Assembly: GCF_015668515.1 (NCBI RefSeq)
Contig: NZ_JADPFO010000001.1
Span: forward strand, 175,139-239,138
From: Paraclostridium tenue
GTDB taxonomy: Bacteria > Bacillota > Clostridia > Peptostreptococcales > Peptostreptococcaceae
Reading direction: 5' to 3'
DNA: 64,000 bases
The notes under the pieces are model-generated. The model searched no databases. It was not told the origin of the DNA and saw nothing but the letters and a program-made list of their open reading frames with translations. Made by a program: the position numbers and the translations under genes. This document shows, in pieces, positions 35,197 to 43,198 of the stretch; position 1 is the stretch's first letter; the number at the start of each line of letters is the position of its first letter.

Positions 35197-36282
35197 ATGA
35201 CTGAAGACAACAATGTTCAATCAATAGAGAATATAATAAAAGATAATAATTTAAAAGTATGTTTAAAATATGACAAAAATTACATAGAGATACCTAACAT
35301 TTTAATAGAAAAATACAAAGATGAAACATCTATTATAAATGATTACATAAGAATATATAATAATTTAACAAAGCTTAAAGAATATATAAGTAAATACTTA
35401 TTTGATGAAAACAGTAGTATAAGTATAGAAAAAATAGGGAACTTATTACTTAATATAAAATCAGAAGAAAATCTAGAAAAAATACAACCTTACATTAATA
35501 TAAATATAAATAAATTAGAAGAGAAGTTTAAATATTTATTAGCTTACTTTAATGTAAGAATAGAAGAAATTAATACTTTAAAAGAAGAAATAAAACTTAA
35601 TTATATAAACAATTCTTATAATGAAGGTAATATTTTGGATAAATCTTATTTAGATGAATTAATATACAAAATTCAAAGTTCAAGAATGTATACTTTAATA
35701 AAAAAATCAAGATATGGTTCTATATCTAAAGAATACAACTTATTAGATTTAAGTGATATAACTGATTATAATACAGAAGAAATGGGAGGAGAATATAGTC
35801 CTATCTTAGTAATATATAAACCTGCTAAGTATGTAAGAGGAGAGTATGTACTTGATGATATAAATTATATATACATAAAGAGGCAACCATTAAAGGCGCT
35901 TATACATCAAGAAAAATTAAATGAAAAAGGTAGAGATGGCATGGGTGCTATAACATATATAAAACTTAAGCATGATTTAACTAATGAAAACTTACAAGAA
36001 ATAATGGCTGAGCTATATGTTTATGGACAACAAAATAATATATCTTTTGAAAATATAAAACTAGCAGACATAACATCTAATAAAGTATGGTTAACAGCAG
36101 ATAGATTAAAAAAAGAATTTAAGGAGCTTAGATATTATCACAAAAATTTAACTCAAAAAGTAAAAGATATATATGATTCTACAGGAGTTTATTATACACA
36201 AATAAGTGGTAAATATATATTTAGCACAAGGGAATTTTTACATTGTTACAAAGCATATAAAAATAAAGATATAAATGGATAG
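35197..36282 (+). CDS. Hypothetical protein, unrecognised
   Basis: A 361-residue soluble protein with no signal peptide or membrane segment. The first ~170 residues are Ile/Asn/Glu-rich helices likely to form a coiled region (LEKIQPYINININKLEEKF and onward). The second half is more globular, with a basic GRDGMGAITYIKLKHDL stretch and IKRQPLKALIHQEKL. It has a good AAGGAGAA site and a perfect 20-bp terminator, so it is a normal monocistronic gene. I do not recognise a family and name no function. Confidence 0.7.
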   Translation: MTEDNNVQSIENIIKDNNLKVCLKYDKNYIEIPNILIEKYKDETSIINDYIRIYNNLTKLKEYISKYLFDENSSISIEKIGNLLLNIKSEENLEKIQPYINININKLEEKFKYLLAYFNVRIEEINTLKEEIKLNYINNSYNEGNILDKSYLDELIYKIQSSRMYTLIKKSRYGSISKEYNLLDLSDITDYNTEEMGGEYSPILVIYKPAKYVRGEYVLDDINYIYIKRQPLKALIHQEKLNEKGRDGMGAITYIKLKHDLTNENLQEIMAELYVYGQQNNISFENIKLADITSNKVWLTADRLKKEFKELRYYHKNLTQKVKDIYDSTGVYYTQISGKYIFSTREFLHCYKAYKNKDING

Positions 36283-36326
36283 ATAAAAATAAGTAGCTAA
36301 CATATATTAGCTACTTATTTTTATCT
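36281..36326. terminator. Perfect 20-bp terminator hairpin
   Basis: AGATAAAAATAAGTAGCTAA pairs exactly with TTAGCTACTTATTTTTATCT across CATATA; the stop codon of the upstream gene lies within the first arm. Confidence 0.93.
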
Positions 36327-36335
36327 AATTCATAT

Positions 36336-36525
36336 TTAAACTACTTTGTATTCAGTTTTCTTACACTCTTCAATAGTAGCGTTACATTTAATTAAAGTTT
36401 CTTCTTTAGATAAAACTTTAAGCCTATTTGGACTATCATATATAACTTAAAAAATATCTACAGTCATACTTTCTATATAAACTTTTTTTATACTATCAAC
36501 TTCATCTATAACACGTCTAAATGCA
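36336..36525 (-). pseudogene. Decayed gene remnant, unknown family
   Basis: On the minus strand a ~62-codon stretch reads AFRRVIDEVDSIKKVYIES, then TVDIF, then a stop TAA (complement of 36447-36449), then VIYDSPNRLKVLSKEE and onward to a final stop at 36336-36338. The amino-acid composition is protein-like through the internal stop. No start codon or ribosome site is present. It abuts a different remnant on the plus strand. I cannot assign a family. Confidence 0.4.
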
Positions 36526-36645
36526 GTAAAAATTTATGAGGTAGATGATAGATTAGGGAGTACTGAAGTTGGTAAAGACGTAGATATATCTATATTTACA
36601 GAAAATCCTATGGAAGTTTTTACTGAAACTTTATATATAATATAA
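36508..36645 (+). pseudogene. Amidohydrolase C-terminal remnant
   Basis: The frame ending at TAA 36643-36645 reads ITRLNAVKIYEVDDRLGS, then TEVGKDVDISIFTENPMEVF, then TETLYII. This matches the extreme C-terminus of imidazolonepropionase-like amidohydrolases, which runs N-x-A-x-I-x-x-(I/V)-D-D-R-(V/L)-G-S-x-E-x-G-K-D-A-D-I-x-x-F-x-x-N-P. The usual (D/N)G-x-(I/V)-V-Y end is lost, and nothing of the catalytic domain remains upstream. Codons are still recognisable, so the loss is recent. Confidence 0.6.
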
Positions 36646-36660
36646 GAATTAGATAATATA

Positions 36661-36716
36661 ACAATAAAAAGTGCATTAAAATAAAGTATTTATTTTAATG
36701 CACTTTTTATTATTGT
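36661..36716. terminator. Terminator hairpin following the amidohydrolase remnant
   Basis: ATAAAAAGTGCATTAAAATAAA pairs with TTTATTTTAATGCACTTTTTAT. It is probably the original terminator of the lost amidohydrolase gene. The rest of the 36327-36824 gap, beyond the two remnants, shows only AT-rich DNA and the ribosome site of the next gene. Confidence 0.85.
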
Positions 36717-36824
36717 GTAAATACAAAATATTATGATTTTTAGTGACAGAAAAAGAAGATAAAAAGTAAGTAATTTACAATACATTTGATAATAAAATAT
36801 ATTAAAGTGGGAGGATGATTATAC

Positions 36825-38468
36825 ATGACATTTAAAAGAAAAATATCAATTATGGCGCTAATTACAATTTTATCTTTATCTATGTTAGGTGGATGCACTA
36901 GTAATGAAAATAGCGGTAAAACAATTAATTCAGCAGAATTATTAAAAAATAAAGATGCAAGACTTGCAATAACAATGGCAGTAGACAAAGAAAAAATAAC
37001 TGATATTATATTAAATAATGGATCAAATCCTATAAACTATTATACTCCAGAAGGATTAGCTATTAATAATGAAGGAAAAGACTATATAGATAAAATAAAA
37101 AATATGGGAAGAGGATATAATTTAAAGCTAGCTATAACACATTGGGATAAAGCCAAAGATGAACTAGATTTTGATAAAGTAACTATAGAAGTACTTACAT
37201 CAGATGCCGAAAGTAGCAAAAGAGTAGGTGAGTTCTTTCAAAATCAACTGCAAAATAATTTAGAAGGATTGAAAGTAGAGCTAAAGCAAGTTCCTTTTAA
37301 ACAAAAACAACAGTTAGAATCTGAAAGAGATTATGATTTAGTATATAGTTCATGGGTAGCTGATTATCCAGATCCTTTAACATTTTTAGAAACATTTACT
37401 ACTAACGGTAAATTTGGTAAAAATAGTGGTTATGATAGCAAAGAGTATAATAAATTGATAGAAGAAGGTAAAAATGAAGCTACAATTGATGGTAGTTGGG
37501 ATAAGTATTCAAAAGCAGAAGAGATATTACTTAGTGATGCTTTTATAATGCCATTATTTCAAAGCAGTAGTGCCTATATACAAAAAGAATATGTTGATGG
37601 AATAACTATAATTCCATATGGAGCAAAATATGCATATAAATGGGCTAGTGTAAATGGGAGAAATGAGTTAAACTTAACTAGCAATTCAGATATACCATCA
37701 CTAGATATGAGTAGAGCTACAGATTCATTATCATTTAGTGCTGCAAATAATGTAATGGAAGGGCTTGTGAGAGTAGATAATAATGGTAATGTAGTAGAAG
37801 GGATAGCTAAATCTTGGAAGTCATCAGAAGATAAGAAAACTTGGACTTTTAATTTAAGAAAAAATGCTAAATGGAGTAATGGTGATAATGTAAGTGCTTA
37901 TGATTTTGAGTATGCATTTAAAAGAACGTTAAACCCAGATACAGCTTCTCAGTACGGATTTATAATGTATGATATCGTTGGAGCAAAAGATTATAATATA
38001 GGAAAAACTAAAGATGCTGAAACTGTAGGAGTTAAGGCTATAGATGACTATACCTTAGAAGTTAATTTAGTAAGACCTGTAAATTATTTTGATAAACTTA
38101 TGTCATTTCCAGTATTTTTTCCACAGAATGAAAAATTTGTAAAAGGGCAAGGAGACAAATATGGAACAACTAGTAAATCAACATTATATAATGGACCGTT
38201 TACATTGACTAAATGGAAATTAGATGACGTTTATGTTATGAGTAAGAATAAAGGTTATTGGGATAAAGATACTGTAAAATTAGAATCAGTCAATACAAAA
38301 ATAGTAAAAGAAGGATCTGCTGATGTAAACTTATATGAAAATGGAGATATAGATTTTGTAGGTATAACCAATGAATTTATTGATAAGTATAAAAATACTG
38401 AAGAATTTATGACTAGTAAAAATGCAACTACATTTTTTATGCTTATAAATGGAAATAAGGAAAATTAA
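36825..38468 (+). CDS. Oligopeptide-binding lipoprotein (SBP_bac_5), circularly permuted
   Basis: A 547-residue exported lipoprotein with signal peptide and lipobox LGGC (Cys24), and a strong GGGAGGA ribosome site. Its two halves are in the wrong order for the OppA family. Residues ~38-277 hold what is normally the C-terminal half (LLKNKDARLAITMAVDKEKI, then SSWVADYPDPLTFL, ending YKWASVN). Residues ~278-547 hold what is normally the N-terminal half (LNLTSNSDIPSLDMSRATDS, MEGLVRVD, TWTFNLRKNAKWSNGD, AYDFEYAFKRTLNP, ending FFMLINGNKEN and a stop). Total length equals a normal OppA and the frame is unbroken, so it is probably expressed. No permease or ATPase genes are nearby. It would bind peptides outside the membrane if it folds. 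Confidence 0.85.
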   Translation: MTFKRKISIMALITILSLSMLGGCTSNENSGKTINSAELLKNKDARLAITMAVDKEKITDIILNNGSNPINYYTPEGLAINNEGKDYIDKIKNMGRGYNLKLAITHWDKAKDELDFDKVTIEVLTSDAESSKRVGEFFQNQLQNNLEGLKVELKQVPFKQKQQLESERDYDLVYSSWVADYPDPLTFLETFTTNGKFGKNSGYDSKEYNKLIEEGKNEATIDGSWDKYSKAEEILLSDAFIMPLFQSSSAYIQKEYVDGITIIPYGAKYAYKWASVNGRNELNLTSNSDIPSLDMSRATDSLSFSAANNVMEGLVRVDNNGNVVEGIAKSWKSSEDKKTWTFNLRKNAKWSNGDNVSAYDFEYAFKRTLNPDTASQYGFIMYDIVGAKDYNIGKTKDAETVGVKAIDDYTLEVNLVRPVNYFDKLMSFPVFFPQNEKFVKGQGDKYGTTSKSTLYNGPFTLTKWKLDDVYVMSKNKGYWDKDTVKLESVNTKIVKEGSADVNLYENGDIDFVGITNEFIDKYKNTEEFMTSKNATTFFMLINGNKEN

Positions 38469-38478
38469 CTTATATAAT

Positions 38479-38505
38479 AAAAGGCTATGATTTATAATCA
38501 TAGCC
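38479..38505. terminator. Bidirectional terminator
   Basis: AAGGCTATGATT pairs with AATCATAGCC(C); it lies between the permuted lipoprotein gene and the convergent coat-like gene and is flanked by A and T on both sides. Confidence 0.75.
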
Positions 38506-38620
38506 CTGATAAAAATTAAAATTCAAAGGAAATTATATTTAAACATAAGCTATGAATAAATATAATTTCCAACTTTTAGTCTTTAGTAATATGCAAGTTT
38601 AAATTTATATATAGGATATA

Positions 38621-39268
38621 CTAGTAGTCATAACCTCTTCTATTTTTTTTACAATGTTCATAATTATCTCTTTCATAGTAGTCATTTTTTTTCCAATTAT
38701 CTTTTTCTCTATAATAGTCATTTTCATAGCATTTATCATTATAATATTTGCAATCATATTTAGTTTTATGATCATAGTGATAAACATCATATTCATAGAA
38801 GTGATCTGTAACATAATCATAATCAGTTATATAATAATGGTTACATTTTTTGTAGTAATTGTCATAGTAATTTTTATTTTCAACACAGTAGTCTTTACCA
38901 TCTATATATTTACAATCTTCATAATGATTAACTTTGCCCTTCATTTTTTTACAGCAATCATCATGATGATGTTTTTTACATTCACAATGACATTTTTCAT
39001 GTCTATCGTGTTCTCTACATTCATGTCTGTCATGTTCTTTCCAGTCACAATGACATTTTTCATGTCTATCGTGTTCTCTACATTCATGTCTGTCATGTTC
39101 TTTCCAGTCACAATGACATTTTTCATGTCTATCGTGTTCTCTACATTCATGTCTGTCATGTTCTTTCCAGTCACAATGACATTTTTCATGTCTATCATGT
39201 TCTCTACACTCATGTCGGTCACATTTTTTAAAGTCATACTTGTTATCATATTCATTATAATATCCCAT
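38621..39268 (-). CDS. His/Cys/Tyr-rich repeat protein, probable spore-coat protein
   Basis: A 215-residue protein rich in His, Cys, Asp, Tyr and Lys. After MGYYNEYDNKYDFKKCDRHE come four 21-residue repeats (CREHDRHEKCHCDWKEHDRHE). Then a unique part follows with KHHHDDCCKKMKGKVNHYED and tyrosine-dense segments (YYITDYDYVTDHFYEYDVYH). No signal peptide is present. The composition resembles CotD-like coat proteins. ATG 39268 is chosen by its match to the paralogue at 39578-40069, which has the same GAGGTTATTATC leader. The repeats would bind metal. The coat role is inference from composition and the promoter. Confidence 0.7.
   Translation of the reverse strand: MGYYNEYDNKYDFKKCDRHECREHDRHEKCHCDWKEHDRHECREHDRHEKCHCDWKEHDRHECREHDRHEKCHCDWKEHDRHECREHDRHEKCHCECKKHHHDDCCKKMKGKVNHYEDCKYIDGKDYCVENKNYYDNYYKKCNHYYITDYDYVTDHFYEYDVYHYDHKTKYDCKYYNDKCYENDYYREKDNWKKNDYYERDNYEHCKKNRRGYDY
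38983..39234 (-). repeat. Four tandem 63-bp repeats inside the coat-like gene
   Basis: The marker CACAATGACA recurs at 38983, 39046, 39109 and 39172, exactly 63 bp (21 codons) apart; the first three units are nearly identical, and the last diverges. The paralogue lacks the expansion. Confidence 0.95.
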
Positions 39269-39364
39269 CGATAATAACCTCACTTATTTTATATTTTTTA
39301 TAGTAAATCCAAGCAGGTAAATAAGCTTTCTTGACTTAAGACCCTTCTTGAAAATCACTATAAT

Positions 39365-39395
39365 ACAATATATGGAGAAACACATATAAATGTGA
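39365..39395 (-). promoter_or_regulatory. Sporulation-type (sigma-K/sigma-E-like) promoter of the repeat coat-like gene
   Basis: Read on the minus strand: an ACA (in GTCACATTTATA), 16 nt, then CATATATTGTA. This fits sigma-K spacing (AC(A/C), N16-17, CATA) and partly sigma-E. The same arrangement occurs before the paralogue. Promoter type is by eye. Confidence 0.5.
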
Positions 39396-39494
39396 CAATT
39401 TATAGAAAAAAATAAAAAATAAAAAATAAAAATACATGAAAATATCTAAAAATAACATATAGAATTTATAATGAGTATGTTAATATTAATACAT

Positions 39495-39525
39495 AAAAAA
39501 ACCCCTTGATTTAAAGGGGTTAATT
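39495..39525 (-). terminator. Terminator for the second coat-like gene
   Basis: On the minus strand: AACCCCTTT, AAATC, AAGGGGTT followed by TTTTTT. It lies after the stop of the gene at 39578-40069. Confidence 0.85.
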
Positions 39526-39577
39526 TAACAATATATAGTTTATAGTAAATTCAATAAGCTAACAAAGTGAAAATTTA

Positions 39578-40069
39578 TTAGAATTTATAATTTTCTTTAT
39601 ATTTTTTACAGTATTCACAGTTACATTTTTCATAGTATTCGTCTTTTTTACCATACTCATCTTCATTATAGTAATTATCTTTTTTGTAGCAATCTTTTTC
39701 TTTGTAGTAGTCATCTTTCTTATAATAGTCATTTTCATAGCATTTATCTTGATAATATTTGCAATCATATTTAGTTTTATGATCATAGTGATAAACATCA
39801 TATTCATAGTAATGATCTGTAATATAATCATAATCAGTTATATAATAATGATTGTATTTTTTATAATAATTATCATAGTAATTTTTATTTTCAATACAAT
39901 AGTCTTTACCATCTATATATTTGCAATCTTCATAATGATTAACTTCACCTTTTATTTTTTTGCAGCAATCATCATTATGATGATGTTTTTTGCATTCACA
40001 ATGACATTTTTCATTTCTATCATATTTTTTATAGTCATATTTATTGTCATATTCATTATAGTATTCCAT
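39578..40069 (-). CDS. His/Cys/Tyr-rich protein, paralogue of the repeat coat-like protein
   Basis: A 163-residue protein. It shares start (YYNEYDNKYDYKK), KHHHNDDCCKKIKGEVNHYED and the tyrosine-rich YYITDYDYITDHYYEYDVYH block with the 38621-39268 gene, but has no 21-residue repeats and a longer Lys/Tyr/Asp tail ending in CNCEYCKKYKENYKF. It lies tandem on the same strand with its own promoter and terminator. The pair arose by a duplication that included upstream sequence. A spore-coat or metal-binding role is inferred. Confidence 0.7.
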   Translation of the reverse strand: MEYYNEYDNKYDYKKYDRNEKCHCECKKHHHNDDCCKKIKGEVNHYEDCKYIDGKDYCIENKNYYDNYYKKYNHYYITDYDYITDHYYEYDVYHYDHKTKYDCKYYQDKCYENDYYKKDDYYKEKDCYKKDNYYNEDEYGKKDEYYEKCNCEYCKKYKENYKF

Positions 40070-40160
40070 GGATAATAACCTCTCCTATTTTATTATTTTT
40101 ATAGTAAAATTAAGAAGTGTGCTAAACTTAATTTAGTTTCTATCTTGAAAATTACTATAA

Positions 40161-40193
40161 TACTATATATGGAGAAACGTATATAAATGTGAT
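40161..40193 (-). promoter_or_regulatory. Sporulation-type promoter of the second coat-like gene
   Basis: On the minus strand: ATCACATTTATA, then CATATATAGTA with the ACA and CATA 16 nt apart, matching the paralogue's element nearly base for base, including TTTCTC before CATA. Confidence 0.5.
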
Positions 40194-40289
40194 GCTTTAT
40201 AAAAAAAATATATAAAAGATAATAATATAGATATAAATATAAGTACTTAAATATGATATAATATGTAGAACATAGAGGAGGAAGAGCGT

Positions 40290-43103
40290 ATGAATATAGA
40301 GAAAAATAAATTAACTCCTATGATGAGGCAATATTTTGAAGTTAAAGATAGATATAAAGATTGTATAATGTTTTTTAGACTTGGAGATTTTTATGAAATG
40401 TTTTTTGAAGATGCAATAGTAGCTTCAAAGACTTTAGAAATAGCTCTAACAGGAAGAGAATGTGGTATGAGTGAGAGAGCACCTATGTGTGGAGTACCAT
40501 TTCATTCATCTCAAAACTATATATCAAGGTTAGTTGAAAATGGATATAAAGTAGCTATCTGTGAACAAGTTGAAGATGTAAGTGCATCAAAGGGAATAGT
40601 CAAAAGAGATGTTGTAAGAGTTATAACACCAGGGACTGTACTTGAAGGGAATTTACTAGAAAATAAAAAAAATAACTACTTATTAGCGATGTATACTAAA
40701 AATGACAAAATAGGAATTTCTTATACTGATATAAGTACTGGAGAAGTTAACTCAACTTACTTAAATGAAGATAAATTAGTAGAAGAAATAGCTAAAATAC
40801 ATCCAACAGAGATAATAGCTAATGATGTTAATACAATAGAACAAATAAGAAATATAGCTAGTTTAAGTAATATATATATAAATGAAAACTTTGATGAAAG
40901 TTACCTAAATGAAAATATATTAGGTAAGTATTTTAATAAAGAATACTTAGAAAAATTAAATATGGATGAATATGGACTTATAAGTTCAAGTTTATGTATA
41001 ATCCTAAATTATATATATAACACTCAAAAGCAAGTAACATCTAATATAAACAATATAAATATATATAACTCACAAGAATACATGATATTAGATATGTTCA
41101 CTAGAAATAATCTAGAGTTAACTTCAACTATAAGAGGTAATGCTAAAAAGGGTTCATTACTTCATGTTCTAGATAAAACTTCTACAGCTATGGGTGGTAG
41201 AATGCTTAGAAAGTATGTAGAAGAGCCATTAGTAAATAAAGTGAAAATAGAAAAAAGACTTAATGTAATAGAAGAATTAAAAGAAGATTTTATGTTAAGA
41301 GAAGATTTAATAGATGTATTAAAAAATGTATATGATATAGAAAGAATATGTGGAAAAATAGCATTTGAAAAAGTTACTCCTAAGGAAATGATACATTTAA
41401 AAAATTCTGTAGAAAAACTTCCAATGCTTAAAAATATAATAAATTCATCAAATGCAGATATACTTAAAAAGTATATATCAAATATGGATGATTTAAATGA
41501 TATATATTCTTTAATAGATAGTGCCATACTTGAAGACCCATCTATAACTATAAAAGATGGGAATATAATAAAATCTGAATTTAATGATGAACTAAATGAT
41601 TTAAGAGATATCTCTAAAAATGGAGCCTTTATGATAAAGGAAATTGAAAATAGAGAAAAAGAAAAAACAGGAGTTAAATCATTAAAGGTAGGATTTAACA
41701 AAGTATTTGGTTATTATATAGAAATAACTAAAGCTAATTTAGCTAGTGCAAATATAGATGATAGTTATATAAGAAAACAAACGTTAAGTAATGCAGAAAG
41801 ATATATAACTAGTGAATTAAAAGAAATAGAAGATAAAATTTTAAATGCTGAAGAAAAAATAAAAAGCTTAGAGTATGAGATATTTGTAAATATAAGAAAT
41901 AATATATACGAAAATATAGATAGAATACAATCAGTAGCAAAAACTATAGCTAATATAGATGTATTTGTTTCATTAGCTACTGTTGCTTATATAAATAATT
42001 ATGTAAAACCTATAATAAATGAAGATAATAAACTTGATATAAAAAATGGTCGTCATCCTGTGGTTGAAAGCATTGTAGGAGAAGAAAACTTCGTTCCAAA
42101 TGACACATATTTAAATCAAGGTGAAAATATTATAAATATAATAACAGGTCCAAATATGGCAGGGAAATCTACTTATATGAGACAAACTGCAGTTATAGCT
42201 TTGATGGCTCATATTGGTTCATTTGTTCCAGCAGAGTATGCAAATATTCCAATATTAGATAGAATATTTACTAGAGTTGGAGCTAGTGATGATTTATCTC
42301 AGGGTCAATCTACATTTATGGTTGAGATGACAGAAGTTTCTCAGATACTTAAAAATGCAACAGATAAAAGTTTAGTAATCCTTGATGAAATCGGTCGTGG
42401 AACTAGTACTTATGATGGTATAAGTTTAGCTTGGTCTATAGTTGAATATATACAAAAAAATATTAAATGTAAAACTTTATTTGCAACACACTATCATGAA
42501 TTAGTCGAACTTGAAGATGAATTTAGTGATGTTAAAAATTATTCAGTTGCAGTGTGTGAAAATAATGATGGAATAGTATTTTTAAGAAAAATTATAGAAG
42601 GTGGAGCGGATAAAAGTTACGGTATATATGTTGCAGAACTTGCTAAGTTACCACAAGAAGTTATAAAAAGGTCAAAAGAAATACTAATAGATTTAGAGAA
42701 AAATCATATACAAAATAATTTAAAAGAAAGTAGTAACGATAAAGATTTATCAAATAGTACAAATTTAAACGTATCTGTAAATAACAACGAATTTAAATCA
42801 GATGTTATAGATAAAGAATTATATGATAGTTTAAAATTAGAATATGATAATTTAAAAGATAAAATAAATCAAAAAGAAGAAAAATATATTTTAGATATTG
42901 AAAAACTAGAAAGTGAAGTAAATAAACTTAAAAAAGAAAATTCTAACACAGATGAAGTTGCTATAACACAAATATCATTTGACACAATTTATGATAATGA
43001 TTTAATTAATGATATTAAAAATTTAGATATTTTAAATATGACACCATTAGATGCTATGAATGCTTTATATAATTTACAAAGTAAAGCTAAAAAAATTAAG
43101 TAA
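40290..43103 (+). CDS. mutS: DNA mismatch repair protein MutS
   Basis: A 937-residue mismatch-recognition ATPase. The mismatch-contact FYEMFFEDA is near residues 32-40. Walker A GPNMAGKST, Walker B VILDEIGRGTS and switch ATHYHEL are in the C-terminal ATPase. The last ~130 residues are low-complexity Asn/Lys/Glu and helical; the length is longer than the typical ~860-900. GAGGAGGAAG precedes the ATG. It acts with MutL, whose gene follows after a 95-bp gap that contains a hairpin. Confidence 0.98.
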   Translation: MNIEKNKLTPMMRQYFEVKDRYKDCIMFFRLGDFYEMFFEDAIVASKTLEIALTGRECGMSERAPMCGVPFHSSQNYISRLVENGYKVAICEQVEDVSASKGIVKRDVVRVITPGTVLEGNLLENKKNNYLLAMYTKNDKIGISYTDISTGEVNSTYLNEDKLVEEIAKIHPTEIIANDVNTIEQIRNIASLSNIYINENFDESYLNENILGKYFNKEYLEKLNMDEYGLISSSLCIILNYIYNTQKQVTSNINNINIYNSQEYMILDMFTRNNLELTSTIRGNAKKGSLLHVLDKTSTAMGGRMLRKYVEEPLVNKVKIEKRLNVIEELKEDFMLREDLIDVLKNVYDIERICGKIAFEKVTPKEMIHLKNSVEKLPMLKNIINSSNADILKKYISNMDDLNDIYSLIDSAILEDPSITIKDGNIIKSEFNDELNDLRDISKNGAFMIKEIENREKEKTGVKSLKVGFNKVFGYYIEITKANLASANIDDSYIRKQTLSNAERYITSELKEIEDKILNAEEKIKSLEYEIFVNIRNNIYENIDRIQSVAKTIANIDVFVSLATVAYINNYVKPIINEDNKLDIKNGRHPVVESIVGEENFVPNDTYLNQGENIINIITGPNMAGKSTYMRQTAVIALMAHIGSFVPAEYANIPILDRIFTRVGASDDLSQGQSTFMVEMTEVSQILKNATDKSLVILDEIGRGTSTYDGISLAWSIVEYIQKNIKCKTLFATHYHELVELEDEFSDVKNYSVAVCENNDGIVFLRKIIEGGADKSYGIYVAELAKLPQEVIKRSKEILIDLEKNHIQNNLKESSNDKDLSNSTNLNVSVNNNEFKSDVIDKELYDSLKLEYDNLKDKINQKEEKYILDIEKLESEVNKLKKENSNTDEVAITQISFDTIYDNDLINDIKNLDILNMTPLDAMNALYNLQSKAKKIK

Positions 43104-43110
43104 ATTTATA

Positions 43111-43155
43111 AATAATAAGGATTATAGCTAACTATAGTCCTTATTATAATTTTAA
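43111..43155 (+). terminator. Hairpin between mutS and mutL
   Basis: AATAAGGATTATAG pairs with CTATAGTCCTTATT across CTAA (one mismatch or wobble); AATTTTAAA follows. It may reduce read-through into mutL, but the U-run is weak. Confidence 0.65.
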
Positions 43156-43198
43156 AAATTAAATAAAAGTAAATTTCAATATAAAGTGAGGTGAATAT

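Noticed and set aside
38983-39234. CRISPR-like array
   Set aside because: The 63-bp units are contiguous with no spacers, and they keep the reading frame of a coat-like protein.
38654-40075. Hydrophobic plus-strand frames (206 and 108 residues) antisense to the coat-like genes
   Set aside because: They are the complement of Asp/Lys/Tyr/His-rich codons, giving artificial Ile/Phe/Met/Val runs. No ribosome site, and the minus-strand paralogues have matched promoters and terminators.
41162-41701. A 179-residue minus-strand ORF inside mutS
   Set aside because: It lies entirely within the conserved core of mutS, is Ser/Phe/Ile-rich as a shadow frame, and has no ribosome site.
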